From assembly GCF_024055725.1 (NCBI RefSeq), contig NZ_JAMXMX010000020.1, positions 1-64,000 on the forward strand: a stretch of DNA of 64,000 nucleotides. The letters are read 5' to 3'. Position 1 is the stretch's first letter; every line of letters starts with the position of its first letter. The translations under genes and the position numbers were made by a program. The notes beneath the pieces were generated by a model that made no database searches, had not been told where the DNA came from, and worked only from the letters and a program-made list of their open reading frames with translations. Source of the DNA: Actinoallomurus spadix (lineage in GTDB: Bacteria; Actinomycetota; Actinomycetes; Streptosporangiales; Streptosporangiaceae). Of this stretch, positions 30,623 through 39,270 are shown in pieces.

Positions 30623-32540
30623 CGGTCGTGAACTCCGCGTCGATCACGTCCTCGTCGCCTCCGGTGGTTCCGCCACCGGCGCCCGGACTGCCCGGACTGC
30701 CCGGACCGCCGGGGCCTCCCGGCCCTGTCGCACCCGGTCCGGCGCCGGCCGTCACGGTGCCGAGCCCGTAGTAGACCTGCTGGAGCTCGGCGGTCAGATT
30801 CCGGAGCCGCTCGACCGGCGCCTCTTCCTTGATCGCCTGGCGGGCGTCGCCGACGAGCATCTGGGCGCGCGCCTTCTCGTGCGCCGGCACACCCTCCCCG
30901 AGCTCCTGGACCCGCTTTTCGACCTGGTAGGCGATGGAGTCGAGCTGGTTGCGGGCGTCGATCGCCTCGCGCAGGCGCTCGTCCTCGGAGCGGTGCTGCT
31001 CGGCGTCCTGGATCATCCGCTCGATCTCGGACTGGTCGAGGTTGGTGGTCTCGCTGATGGTGACCGTCTGCTCGACGCCGGTGTCCTTGTCCCGTGCGGA
31101 GACGTTGAGGATCCCGTTGGCGTCGATGTCGAAGGTCACCTCGATCTGCGGTACGCCGCGTGGGGCGGGCCGGATGTTCTCCAGCCGGAATCGCGCGAGG
31201 ACCCGGTTGTCGGCGGCGCGTTCGCGTTCGCCCTGCAGGACGACGACGTCCACCGCGGTCTGGTTGTCCTCGGCGGTGCTGAAGGTCTCCGTGCGGCGGG
31301 CCGGGATGGTGGTGTTCCGCTCGATGATCTTGGTCATGACGCCGCCGAGCGTCTCCAGGCCGAGCGACAGCGGGGTGACGTCCAGCAGGACGACGTCCTC
31401 GACCTCGCCCTTGATGACGCCGGCCTGGGCGGCCGCGCCGAGGGCGACGACCTCGTCCGGGTTGACCGTCATGTTAGGGTCCTTGCCGCCGGTCATCCTG
31501 CGGACGAGCTCCTGCACGGCCGGGATGCGGGTGGACCCGCCCACGAGGATGACCTCGTCGATGTCGTTCGCCGTGGTCTTCGCGTCGGCCATCGCCGTCT
31601 GCACCGGGCCCTTGGTGCGTTCGATGAGGTCGCCGGTGATCTGCTCGAAGGTCGAGCGCATCAGGGTGGTGTTCAGGTGCTTGGGGCCGGTCGCGTCCGC
31701 GGTGACGAACGGCAGGCTGATCGTCGTCTGGGTCACCGAGGACAGCTCGACCTTCGCCTTCTCCGCGGCCTCGAACAGCCGCTGCAGCGCCTGGGGGTCG
31801 CGGCGCAGGTCGATGCCGGTGTCCCGCTGAAATTCATCGGCGAGGTGATCGACGATGCGGCGGTCGAAGTCGTCGCCGCCGAGGTGCCCGTCACCGGCGG
31901 TCGCGAGGACCTCCACTACACCTTCGCCGATGCTGAGCAGGCTCACGTCGAACGTGCCGCCGCCGAGGTCGAAGACCAGCACCGTCTCGTTCGCGCCCTT
32001 GTCCAGCCCGTAGGCCAGCGCCGCGGCGGTCGGCTCGTTGATGATCCGCAGGACCTCCAGGCCCGCGATCTTGCCGGCGTCCCGCGTGGCCTGGCGCTGG
32101 GCGTCGTTGAAGTAGGCGGGGACCGTGATGACGGCTTCGGTCACCCGCTCACCGAGGAACTTGCCCGCGTCGTCGGCGAGTTTGCGCAGCACGAGCGCGG
32201 AGATCTCCTCCGGAGCGTACTGCTTGCCGCGGACGTCGAAGCGGACCGCGCCGTCCGGACCGGACACCACGTCGAACGACACTGCGTTGATCTCGCTGGC
32301 CACCTCGTCGTACCGGCGGCCGATGAACCGTTTCGCCGAGTAGATCGTGCCCTTGGGGTTGAGGATCGCCTGCCGGCGCGCGAGTTGCCCGACCAGGCGC
32401 TCACCCTGCTCGGTGAAGGCCACCACCGACGGCGTCGTGCGCGACCCCTCGCTGTTGGGGATCACCGTGGGGTGACCGTCCTCGGTGGTAGCGATGACCG
32501 AGTTCGTGGTTCCGAGATCGATTCCGACTGCCTTGGCCAT
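30615..32540 (-). CDS. dnaK: DnaK (Hsp70) chaperone, first gene of the operon
   Basis: A 641-residue Hsp70. The ATPase domain begins [13 protein letters not shown] and holds [14 protein letters not shown] and [15 protein letters not shown]-like motifs; the substrate domain starts near 390 ([16 protein letters not shown]), and the lid ends in a Gly/Pro-rich tail with an acidic end. The ATG at 32540 has GGAGGAG upstream. The operon order dnaK-grpE-dnaJ-modulator-clpB-trx-TrxR-like links folding and redox repair. The 295-base gap upstream should carry the promoter; I found no CIRCE or HAIR repeat in it. Confidence 0.95.
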   Translation of the reverse strand: MAKAVGIDLGTTNSVIATTEDGHPTVIPNSEGSRTTPSVVAFTEQGERLVGQLARRQAILNPKGTIYSAKRFIGRRYDEVASEINAVSFDVVSGPDGAVRFDVRGKQYAPEEISALVLRKLADDAGKFLGERVTEAVITVPAYFNDAQRQATRDAGKIAGLEVLRIINEPTAAALAYGLDKGANETVLVFDLGGGTFDVSLLSIGEGVVEVLATAGDGHLGGDDFDRRIVDHLADEFQRDTGIDLRRDPQALQRLFEAAEKAKVELSSVTQTTISLPFVTADATGPKHLNTTLMRSTFEQITGDLIERTKGPVQTAMADAKTTANDIDEVILVGGSTRIPAVQELVRRMTGGKDPNMTVNPDEVVALGAAAQAGVIKGEVEDVVLLDVTPLSLGLETLGGVMTKIIERNTTIPARRTETFSTAEDNQTAVDVVVLQGERERAADNRVLARFRLENIRPAPRGVPQIEVTFDIDANGILNVSARDKDTGVEQTVTISETTNLDQSEIERMIQDAEQHRSEDERLREAIDARNQLDSIAYQVEKRVQELGEGVPAHEKARAQMLVGDARQAIKEEAPVERLRNLTAELQQVYYGLGTVTAGAGPGATGPGGPGGPGSPGSPGAGGGTTGGDEDVIDAEFTTDE

Positions 32541-32835
32541 GCTCTCCTCCTCGCCGGACCGACGGAGCCCCGGCCTTCGACGGAGAACAGCGTGATCGGC
32601 TGGACGTTCGGAGCTCCTGCATCAAGATGGCGTTACACCATCCAAGGCTCGCCCTTCGCATGGCCGCTCGCATCCTCAGCCTTGGTAGACATGGCGTCCG
32701 CGTCTCGGCGGTGGCGCGGTCTTCCGGGCCGTGCCGAGGGTGGGGATCGACGCCGGACGAACTCCGCCCCGGTGGGCGCTCGCGTGACGTCCTCGATCGT
32801 GTAGTACGGCCGCCGTCGGGTGCTCTCGTAGTGGC

Positions 32836-33285
32836 CTACAGCAGGAGGTCGAACACGCGGGCGACGCGTTCCCAGTGCTCGGTGTGCGGGTTCTTCAGCT
32901 TCGGATCGATCAGTTTGAACGCGCGGGCGAGCGCGACGGTCAGTCCTCCGGCGATCTGCGGCAGGTCGGCCTCGGTCTCGTCCGCGACCATCAGCTCGAG
33001 CGGCGGGTGCTTGGCGAGCCGTTCGAGGAGCGACTCGAGTTCGACCTCCTCCTCGAGCTTGCGGAACTCGTGGATGCACTCCTGCAGGCCCTTGGTCACG
33101 GGTAGATCGTGCGGCTGGATGATGTCGCGGGCGTTGGCCTTGGCGCGTGCCTGGCCGATGAGGATCAGGTCGTAGATCTTGCCGTCGACGAAGTCGTCGT
33201 AGCGCTTGAGGTCGTCCTTGTCGACGTCCAGGCTCGCGGCGGCACGGAACAGGCGCTGAAACTGCGGGATGCCGGTCGGGGGCAT
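32836..33285 (-). CDS. DUF1931 histone-fold protein
   Basis: A 149-residue member of DUF1931, a bacterial family with two histone folds in one chain. Visible parts: IPQFQRLFRAAASLDVDKDD, FVDGKIYDLILIGQARAKAN, then a second fold starting LPVTKGLQECIHEF. Start at ATG 33285, with AGGAGGTGG just upstream, the best ribosome site in the area. Its role is uncertain: chromatin-like DNA binding has been suggested, but the family lacks the full set of DNA-contact residues of archaeal histones. It stands upstream of dnaK on the same strand. Confidence 0.8.
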   Translation of the reverse strand: MPPTGIPQFQRLFRAAASLDVDKDDLKRYDDFVDGKIYDLILIGQARAKANARDIIQPHDLPVTKGLQECIHEFRKLEEEVELESLLERLAKHPPLELMVADETEADLPQIAGGLTVALARAFKLIDPKLKNPHTEHWERVARVFDLLL

Positions 33286-33624
33286 GGGTACCACCTCCTG
33301 CCTCCAGCATCGTCCGGTGGTCCGCCTCCGGCATCCCACGACCGGACGGGTCTGAGCCGCCCCGGCGGCACGTTCCGGGCGCAGCGGTCCTCGGCGCGCT
33401 TCCGCCACCCGACGGGCGGGGTCAGCGCGCAGCAGCTTGGCCTCGGACCGTCATTGTTCGGGCCACCGTGAGTGTCACCTGAGCGCACCGCCGGTGGGGG
33501 ATCTTCCGGCCGGCCCGCGCCGGCCGGAACGCGGTCCGGTGCGGCGGCCATGGGCATCCCATGTGGTCACGAGGCCTCCTAAGTCCGATTCGGGCGGGCC
33601 GACCGGTGTTCTGGCATCGGACCT

Positions 33625-33650
33625 GGTCAAAGGCCCATAATGGCCTGACC
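33625..33650. promoter_or_regulatory. Interrupted palindrome in the DUF1931/zinc-ribbon intergenic region
   Basis: GGTCAAAGGCC and GGCCTGACC flank CATAAT (inverted repeat with a two-base asymmetry). It lies about 105 bases upstream of the zinc-ribbon gene and between divergent genes in a 470-base gap, so it may be an operator or promoter element. The rest of this gap shows nothing else I can support. Confidence 0.35.
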
Positions 33651-33754
33651 CTGCCCTGACGGAGTGACCTGAACACCGGTGGCGCCTTTGCCTGGCCGTG
33701 CCGGCGCCCATGAGGCGTGAAGCCTGCAGAGCCGGTCCATGAACAGGGGTTGTT

Positions 33755-34117
33755 ATGGCGATGTTGGCCGACGTCGCCGTCGAGCGCTACAGGTCCGTCC
33801 GCGGGCGCTGCGGCCACACCTGGACCGCCGACTACGACGTGCAGTACGTGACCGACGACGTCGGCGCCACGTTCGCGTTCTATCGGCTTGACGGCGTGCC
33901 GGTGCCGCCGAGGAGAGGTGACCTGCCCGAACCGCGGCGCCATGGGCGTCGCCGTGATCCCCGAGGGGCGGCGCGACAGCCCGCCCGTGCGCCTGGACAG
34001 CGACGAGCCGCGCGAGCGTGTCACCACCACCGCCGAGCAACGCCGGGCGTCCGTTCCGCACCTGCCGGGGCTCGTCGGCCCCGCGCGACGGTGTCCGGCC
34101 GGCCCGGCGGAGGGTGA
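33755..34117 (+). pseudogene. Frameshifted small zinc-ribbon-like protein
   Basis: The first 50 residues (VERYRSVRGRCGHTWTADYD, then GATFAFYRLDGVPVPP) look like a conserved small actinobacterial protein. The natural continuation, EVTCPNRGAMGVAVIPEGRR, is in another frame that opens at about 33,900. One frameshift near 33,910 therefore splits it. Cys residues in both halves suggest a zinc ribbon, with one expected Cys now Arg (CPNR). A sequencing error is an alternative to real decay. Confidence 0.5.
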
Positions 34118-34357
34118 CGGCGCGGCACATCGGCGGCTTCGGTCGCGTCGATGGCAGCTCGCGAGGAACAGGGAACCGGGGAACCGGGTACCGCCCGGCG
34201 GCGGCCGGCGCTGGGCATCGGTGCTCGCCGGACGGCCATGCCGGAGAGTAAAGCTTTCCCGTCTACATTGACATCGGTACGAGAGGTGGGAACCTCGAAA
34301 TAGGGGCATTGGCCTGCGGATATCTCTATTTCCGGCAGGCGTTGGGTGATTGTCGGG

Positions 34358-34378
34358 TGTCGCCGACAGTCGGCGACA
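34358..34378. promoter_or_regulatory. Perfect inverted repeat upstream of the formaldehyde dehydrogenase-like gene
   Basis: TGTCGCCGA and TCGGCGACA flank a 3-base centre, ending 49 bases before the ATG at 34428. Its position suits a repressor operator in or near the promoter. A second small palindrome, GAGGT-GGGA-ACCTC, lies near 34,283. The regulator is unknown. Confidence 0.45.
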
Positions 34379-34427
34379 TTACTTGGCGGCCGATATTCCA
34401 TTGATCGACTAGATCGAGGTATTCGCC

Positions 34428-35582
34428 ATGAGAGCCGTTGTCTACGAGGGACCGCGTACGGTCGGGGTCGAGGAAGTGCCGGACGCGAGGATCGAACGGG
34501 CCACAGACGCGCTGGTGAGGATCACCACGACCAACATCTGCGGTTCGGACCTGCACATGTACGAGGGCCGTACGGACCTGGACACCGGTCGCGTGCTCGG
34601 CCACGAGAACCTCGGTGAGGTGGTGGAGGTCGGCGAGGCCGTGGACCGGGTCAAGGTCGGCGATCTGGTGTGCATGCCCTTCAACGTCAGCTGTGGCTTC
34701 TGTGAGAACTGTGAGAAGGGGCTCACCGCCTTCTGCCTCATCGCGAACCCGGATCCGAACATAGCGGGGGCCGCGTACGGCTTCGCGGACATGGGGCCCT
34801 ACAACGGCGGCCAGGCCGAACTGCTCCGCGTTCCCTACGCCGACTTCAACTGCCTTATCCTGCCGCCGGAGGCGGAGGAGCGGCAGACGGACTACGTCAT
34901 GCTGGCCGACATCTTCCCGACGGGCTGGCACGCTACCGAGCTGGCCCGCGTACGGGCCGGCGAGACGGTCGTCATCTACGGTGCCGGGCCGGTCGGCCTG
35001 ATGGCGGCCCTGTCATCGACGCTCAAGAGCGCGAGCAAGGTCTTCGTCGTCGACCGGCATCCAGACCGGCTCAAGCTCGCCGAGGAGATCGGCGCCATCC
35101 CGATCGACGACTCGAAGGTGGCGCCCGTCGAGGCGATCCTGGACCAGACCGACGGCATGGGCGCCGACCGCGGCTGCGAGTGCGTCGGCTACCAGGCACA
35201 TGACCCGGAGGGGCATGAGCACCCGAACCTGACGCTGAACAACCTGGTCAGGTCCGTACGCTTCGCCGGCTCCATCGGAGTCGTCGGCGTGTACCTGCCG
35301 CAGGACCCGGGGAGTCCCGACCCGCTCTACAAGGAGGGCGAGGTCGCCTTCGACTATGGCCTGTTCTGGTTCAAGGGCCAGAGCGTCGGAAACGGCCAGT
35401 GCAACGTCAAGGCATACAACCGCGAACTCATGCGCCTCATTCATACGGGCCGGGCCCGGCCGTCGTGGGTCGTCTCGCACGAGCTCCCGCTGGGGGAGGC
35501 GCCGGAGGGCTATGAGCACTTCGACCACCGGGACCCCGGCTGGACGAAGGTCGTTCTGCATCCGAACGGGCAGCCGCGCTGA
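34428..35582 (+). CDS. Zinc-dependent formaldehyde dehydrogenase-like alcohol dehydrogenase
   Basis: A 384-residue medium-chain dehydrogenase of the glutathione-independent formaldehyde dehydrogenase/dismutase group. Catalytic zinc ligands are C38 (NICGSD) and H59-E60 (GHEN); the structural zinc Cys cluster is at C89, C92, C95 and C103 (CGFCENCEKG). The NAD site is VIYGAGPVGLMAA. The long insert after 220 and the ending with DHRDPGWTKVVLHP are typical of this group. It likely oxidises aldehydes or alcohols with NAD held by the enzyme. It stands alone, behind an inverted repeat, beside the stress operon. Confidence 0.88.
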   Translation: MRAVVYEGPRTVGVEEVPDARIERATDALVRITTTNICGSDLHMYEGRTDLDTGRVLGHENLGEVVEVGEAVDRVKVGDLVCMPFNVSCGFCENCEKGLTAFCLIANPDPNIAGAAYGFADMGPYNGGQAELLRVPYADFNCLILPPEAEERQTDYVMLADIFPTGWHATELARVRAGETVVIYGAGPVGLMAALSSTLKSASKVFVVDRHPDRLKLAEEIGAIPIDDSKVAPVEAILDQTDGMGADRGCECVGYQAHDPEGHEHPNLTLNNLVRSVRFAGSIGVVGVYLPQDPGSPDPLYKEGEVAFDYGLFWFKGQSVGNGQCNVKAYNRELMRLIHTGRARPSWVVSHELPLGEAPEGYEHFDHRDPGWTKVVLHPNGQPR

Positions 35583-35633
35583 GCCGCTCGCCATGTCATC
35601 GACCGCCGAGCCAAGGCCGGCGGAGGAGCAGGC

Positions 35634-35889
35634 GCGATGCATAGCCATCCAAGCCCAACGGCCGGTTCGGGTGCTCGGCGGGTGGTCGTACGTCGCGGTA
35701 TCGTCCGGCACCACGCGGCACCCCGTCGGGCTGGTATGCCGTGAAGCGAATGGCGAACGCGGACCGGGTGACACGTAGTGGCACTGTGGAGGAAGACGCG
35801 GTAGCGCATCGAGTAGGCATCGCGCATTTCCGTGGACTTTCAATCCATAGGTTCTGGGTTCGAGTCCCAGGCTCATCTGGCCGTTGACC
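35634..35889 (+). repeat. Dispersed tRNA-tail repeat, copy 2
   Basis: Same block order as copy 1: GCGATGCATAGCCATCC, a diverged GGTGCTCGGCGGGTGGTCG, GAATGGCGAACGCGGACC, then an anticodon-like CTTTCAA loop and a T-arm CTGGG TTCGAGT CCCAG. The acceptor end is lost: the T-arm runs straight into GCTCATCTGGCCGTTGACC, where copy 1 has GCGCCCTACCACTCATCTGG. So 10-11 bases including CCA are deleted. Confidence 0.7.
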
Positions 35890-36009
35890 TGTGGTTCCTT
35901 CAGGTTGGCGGACCTTGTCGAGCCCACCCGAGATCGGGTTCATCTGCTGCATGAGAACCTCGACACCACCACGCCCGGCGGGGGCTAGTCGTCCACGTCT
36001 TCGCAGCCT

Positions 36010-36240
36010 TGGCGGAGTTCATCCGGGAGCTCATCCTGGCCGGCACCCGCGAGTGCCTGCCGCCGCCCGGGAGAGGCAGGGGTGGGGAAGACCGTCCTGC
36101 AGGACGCCGCGGCCGACCGGGCTGCCGCCATGGGAACATCCCCTCCCGGTTCGACGAGCTGCGCGAGGATCAGCGGGAGGCTCTCATGGTCGCGCTCCGG
36201 CTGGCCATCGGTCCGGTGCCTGAACGGATGGTGGTCACCA
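36010..36240 (+). pseudogene. Remnant of a LAL-type LuxR regulator (ATPase part)
   Basis: A Walker A-like stretch is readable in one frame (GEAGVGKTVL-like near 36,075) and then, in another, FDELREDQREALMVALRLAI followed by GPVPERMVV, a conserved segment of LAL ATPase domains. Large parts are missing and frames shift, so this is a dead fragment. The same family is intact at 20920-23823. Confidence 0.45.
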
Positions 36241-36344
36241 ACGCGTGTCTGAGCCAGCGGACGAGGGGAACTTCCTTCGGCACAGCGGGCTGCCGGCCCG
36301 TCCAAGACGCGGGAGAGCCTGTTGGCCATGGCGCTGCGAAGAGA

Positions 36345-36575
36345 TCGATCGGCTGCTGTCGGAGTCAGCGGCGCTCCGCACGGCATGGCGTGACGCCGTT
36401 GACGTCGCCACCTGGGAGATGCTCGCCGACTGTCTCGATCGGCTGGAGCGAAAGCTCGTCGAGCACCTGACCGTCGAAGAGGAGAAGGTGCTCACCACAG
36501 TCAGCGAATACAGGAGTCCGGAAGAGTGGCACAAGATCGATGAGCTTGCGATCAAAGGTCTTCCATCAGCTGCAG
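36345..36575 (+). pseudogene. Hemerythrin-like domain fragment
   Basis: About 75 residues read LDRLERKLVEHLTVEEEKVL and SEYRSPEEWHKIDELAIKGL. The HLxxEExxxLP-like helix is the last iron-binding helix of hemerythrin-like proteins. The N-terminal His-containing helices are missing, and the frame joins unrelated sequence at both ends. Confidence 0.5.
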
Positions 36576-36672
36576 GTCCGCCGATGAGTATAGGTTGGAG
36601 GCACCGAGATGCGTCGATGTCCCGCCCTTCGCTGACCCAGGAGACGTTGATAACAAAGGCTGGTGTGGGCAA

Positions 36673-37941
36673 ATGGAAAATGAGCCGATGTTTCACCAGG
36701 CCGCGGTGGACCGCTCGGAAGGGTTCGGCGAGCGGTTGTTGGGCGTGCTGTTGGACCGGGCTCACGGGATGACGCCCCAATCGATCGCCCCACTGGTCGC
36801 GGAAGAGGTCACCAGAATCGGCGGTCGGGACATTTCGGTCCTACTGCAGGACTATGACCAGCTGATGCTCGTCCCTCTACCAGGCGAAGGACTCAGAGTG
36901 GGCGCCGCTGAGAGTATCGATGGCTCCCCGGCCGGCTGGGCGTTCCTCCACGCGATTCCCGTCGAACAGCCAGTGCCCAACGGCGTACGAATCTTCCTGC
37001 CGCTCCTGGACGGCGGCGACGAAGTGGGGGTCATGGCGGTCACCTTCGACGCCGTCAAGGACGAGGACCGGCGGTTGCTGTGGCGACTGGCCGGCCTTGT
37101 CGCCGACATGCTGGTCACCAAGAACAGCTACACCGATCAGTTCTTCAGGACCCGGCGCCGCGAGCAGATGAGCGTGGCCGCGGAGATCCAGTGGTCACTG
37201 CTGCCCCCGCTGACCATGGTCACCCCGCAGGTCGCGGCGGCGGGGATCCTTGAGCCGGCCTACGACGTCGCTGGCGACAGTTTCGACTACGCGCTCAACG
37301 ACGACACCTTTCACATGGCCGTCATCGACGCGATGGGCCACGGTCTGAACGCGGCGGTACTGGCCACCGTCGCCATCGGCGCCTATCGGCACGCCAGGCG
37401 CGCCGGAATCGGGCTCGCTGAACTGTACGCCTTCATGGATAGGTCTATCGACGAGCAGTTCGGTCCGGACCAGTTCGTTACGGCGCAGATGATGCGACTG
37501 AACATCGCAACAGGTCATCTGGAATGGGTCAACGCCGGGCATCCCGCACCGCTGCTGATCCGCGATCACCAGGTGATCCAGAGGCTGGAGGGCCCCGGAA
37601 CATTGCCGGTCGGATTCGGGGGCGACCAGCCGCGGATCAGCGAGCAAATGCTCCATCGTGGCGACCGGGTCCTGTTCTTCACCGACGGTCTCGTCGAGGA
37701 GCATAAGGCGGGTGGAGAGCAGTTCGGTGAGGAACGTTTGATCGACTTCGTTGAGAGCGCTGGGCGCGTCAGTCAGGGCGTGCGGGAGATGGTGCGAGCT
37801 TTGTCTCATGCGCTGATGAGGGAACGGGGTGGGATCACCACCGATGATGCGACCCTTTTCCTGGTCGAATGGCGCGGTGGCACCGTCGGCAACCACGCCG
37901 CGGGCCAACGCCTCAGCGAGCGGACCAGCGCAGCGCCGTAG
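36673..37941 (+). CDS. GAF-SpoIIE PP2C-type phosphatase (RsbU-like)
   Basis: A 422-residue regulator of the partner-switching type. Residues 1-165 are a GAF-like sensor with no clear ligand motif. A helix (EQMSVAAEIQWSLLPPL) leads into the SpoIIE/PP2C domain with AGDSFDYAL, VIDAMGHGLNAA, VNAGHPAPLLI and DRVLFFTDGLVEE, which hold the metal-binding Asp residues. Such enzymes dephosphorylate STAS anti-anti-sigma proteins to free alternative sigma factors. A broken STAS gene lies 0.9 kb downstream. Start at ATG 36673; ATG 36688 is also possible. Confidence 0.9.
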   Translation: MENEPMFHQAAVDRSEGFGERLLGVLLDRAHGMTPQSIAPLVAEEVTRIGGRDISVLLQDYDQLMLVPLPGEGLRVGAAESIDGSPAGWAFLHAIPVEQPVPNGVRIFLPLLDGGDEVGVMAVTFDAVKDEDRRLLWRLAGLVADMLVTKNSYTDQFFRTRRREQMSVAAEIQWSLLPPLTMVTPQVAAAGILEPAYDVAGDSFDYALNDDTFHMAVIDAMGHGLNAAVLATVAIGAYRHARRAGIGLAELYAFMDRSIDEQFGPDQFVTAQMMRLNIATGHLEWVNAGHPAPLLIRDHQVIQRLEGPGTLPVGFGGDQPRISEQMLHRGDRVLFFTDGLVEEHKAGGEQFGEERLIDFVESAGRVSQGVREMVRALSHALMRERGGITTDDATLFLVEWRGGTVGNHAAGQRLSERTSAAP

Positions 37942-38191
37942 ACCTGCATCCGCCCCGGAGACTCCGCGGCGCAGTCGGCGGTCCCATCGCCCTCTGGTTC
38001 TGCGCGTTCAGTCCGTGACGAGGCGAACGTGTGCTCAACGCGGTCTTTACCTCTCGAACCGAAGTGATCAAGAGGATCAGAGATAGTCTTTAACCACCGA
38101 GGACTTTTCGTGCGTTGGCATTCAGGTCGGCGTCGCCCCCGGCGATACCCGAGATCGAACCTTTCGCAGGCTCTGGACAGGCCAGGCGGTC

Positions 38192-38992
38192 ATGATGCCG
38201 ACGCTACTTTCTCACCGCACGCCGCTCAACGCGGTCGCGAGTGCGCTCCCCGTGGTCGACTCCCCGGTGAGACTGGGTTTGGATCCCGTACGTGCCGGGC
38301 GAGGCTCGCTGGACGGGGCATGGTGGCCCTACTCCCAGGACGCCGCGGCAGAACTACCCGGCCTCATCGCCGCTGTCGATCAACGGCTGGGCCGGACCAC
38401 GCTTCGTATCTGCCTGCACACCGACGCCTGGGAGCACGTCCCCGGCTGTATCCCGGCCCGGGGACGCCAGATCGAAGTGGGCCGGCTCTACGGCACTGAT
38501 CCCCGCCTGGTCACGCTGATGTTCGCGGGGACCGACGCCGTCAACCTGGTCACCATGCCGTCGGACAGGACGGGCGGTCCGGTGGCGGCTGGGTTCGGCA
38601 CTGCATTCGGGGGCACTTTTGACCTGCGTCCGCTCGATCTTTCTCACCACCGCCCGCCGTCTGCTTCGTCCGGCCTTGGCACGCCGGACCGTCATGGATC
38701 GGCCGGTGATGAGAACGACACAGCGGATCGCGACGACGACCACAGGGCACACCATGTCCTGGCACGGGCATCGCCTGCGGTGACTCGGACTGTGCCCGAA
38801 ACCGCCGGCGGCCGACTGGCCGGCACCCGTCACCCGTCTTCGAGAGGGGCACCGCGAGTGACCATCGTCGATACCGCCCCATTCGGCAGGGCCGACCCGT
38901 CGGCCCCGACGACCATCCAGTTGTCCGGTGAGATCGATCGCTTCACCGGCCCGGCCCTTGCGCGAGGCTTTGCTGAGCGTCCTGTTGCGTAG
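38192..38992 (+). CDS. DUF5994-family protein with a run-on C-terminus
   Basis: Residues about 20-135 match DUF5994, a small actinobacterial family: VRLGLDPVRAGRGSLDGAWW, ELPGLIAAVDQRLG, LHTDAWEHVPG. The normal protein ends soon after. Here the frame runs on through low-complexity sequence into the start of the STAS gene, ending at 38992, so the last 110 residues are probably not native. The gene's role is unknown; DUF5994 genes often sit near STAS and phosphatase genes, as here. Confidence 0.6.
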   Translation: MMPTLLSHRTPLNAVASALPVVDSPVRLGLDPVRAGRGSLDGAWWPYSQDAAAELPGLIAAVDQRLGRTTLRICLHTDAWEHVPGCIPARGRQIEVGRLYGTDPRLVTLMFAGTDAVNLVTMPSDRTGGPVAAGFGTAFGGTFDLRPLDLSHHRPPSASSGLGTPDRHGSAGDENDTADRDDDHRAHHVLARASPAVTRTVPETAGGRLAGTRHPSSRGAPRVTIVDTAPFGRADPSAPTTIQLSGEIDRFTGPALARGFAERPVA

Positions 38993-39194
38993 TAGGAGGA
39001 CGCTTATCTTCGACCTGTCCGGCGTGACGTTCTGCGATGGCTCGGGCTGGCGCATCCTGGTCGGCATCCAGAACCGCGCGCGATCGATGGGGATCACCGT
39101 CGCCCTGACCGCGCCCCGTCCGAGCATGTCCCGGCTGCTGCGTATCACCGGTGTCGACCGCAGCATGCCGCTGTTGCGCCCGTCCACCAGGTGA
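38858..39194 (+). pseudogene. Frameshifted STAS-domain anti-sigma factor antagonist
   Basis: From GTG 38858 the first part reads PTTIQLSGEIDRFTGPA. The continuation, TLIFDLSGVTFCDGSGWRIL with the phosphorylatable Ser (DGSG) and NRARSMGITVALTAPRP, lies in another frame from about 38,955. One frameshift breaks the gene in its first third. Together with the phosphatase at 36673 it would have formed a partner-switching module. Confidence 0.65.
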
Positions 39195-39270
39195 CGAAAC
39201 GATGTGGCCGCCGTGGGTCTCCGAGTCCTGGAAGGGTGCCGGCGGGCTTACGCGGCTTACGCATCGTGCT

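Noticed and set aside
32541-32835. HspR (HAIR) or CIRCE operator upstream of dnaK
   Set aside because: I looked for CTTGAGT-N7-ACTCAAG and for the CIRCE inverted repeat in this gap and saw neither.
35634-35889. Functional tRNA-Glu(TTC) in repeat copy 2
   Set aside because: The CTTTCAA loop could read as anticodon TTC, but there is no D-arm and the acceptor 3' strand is deleted, so it cannot be a working tRNA.
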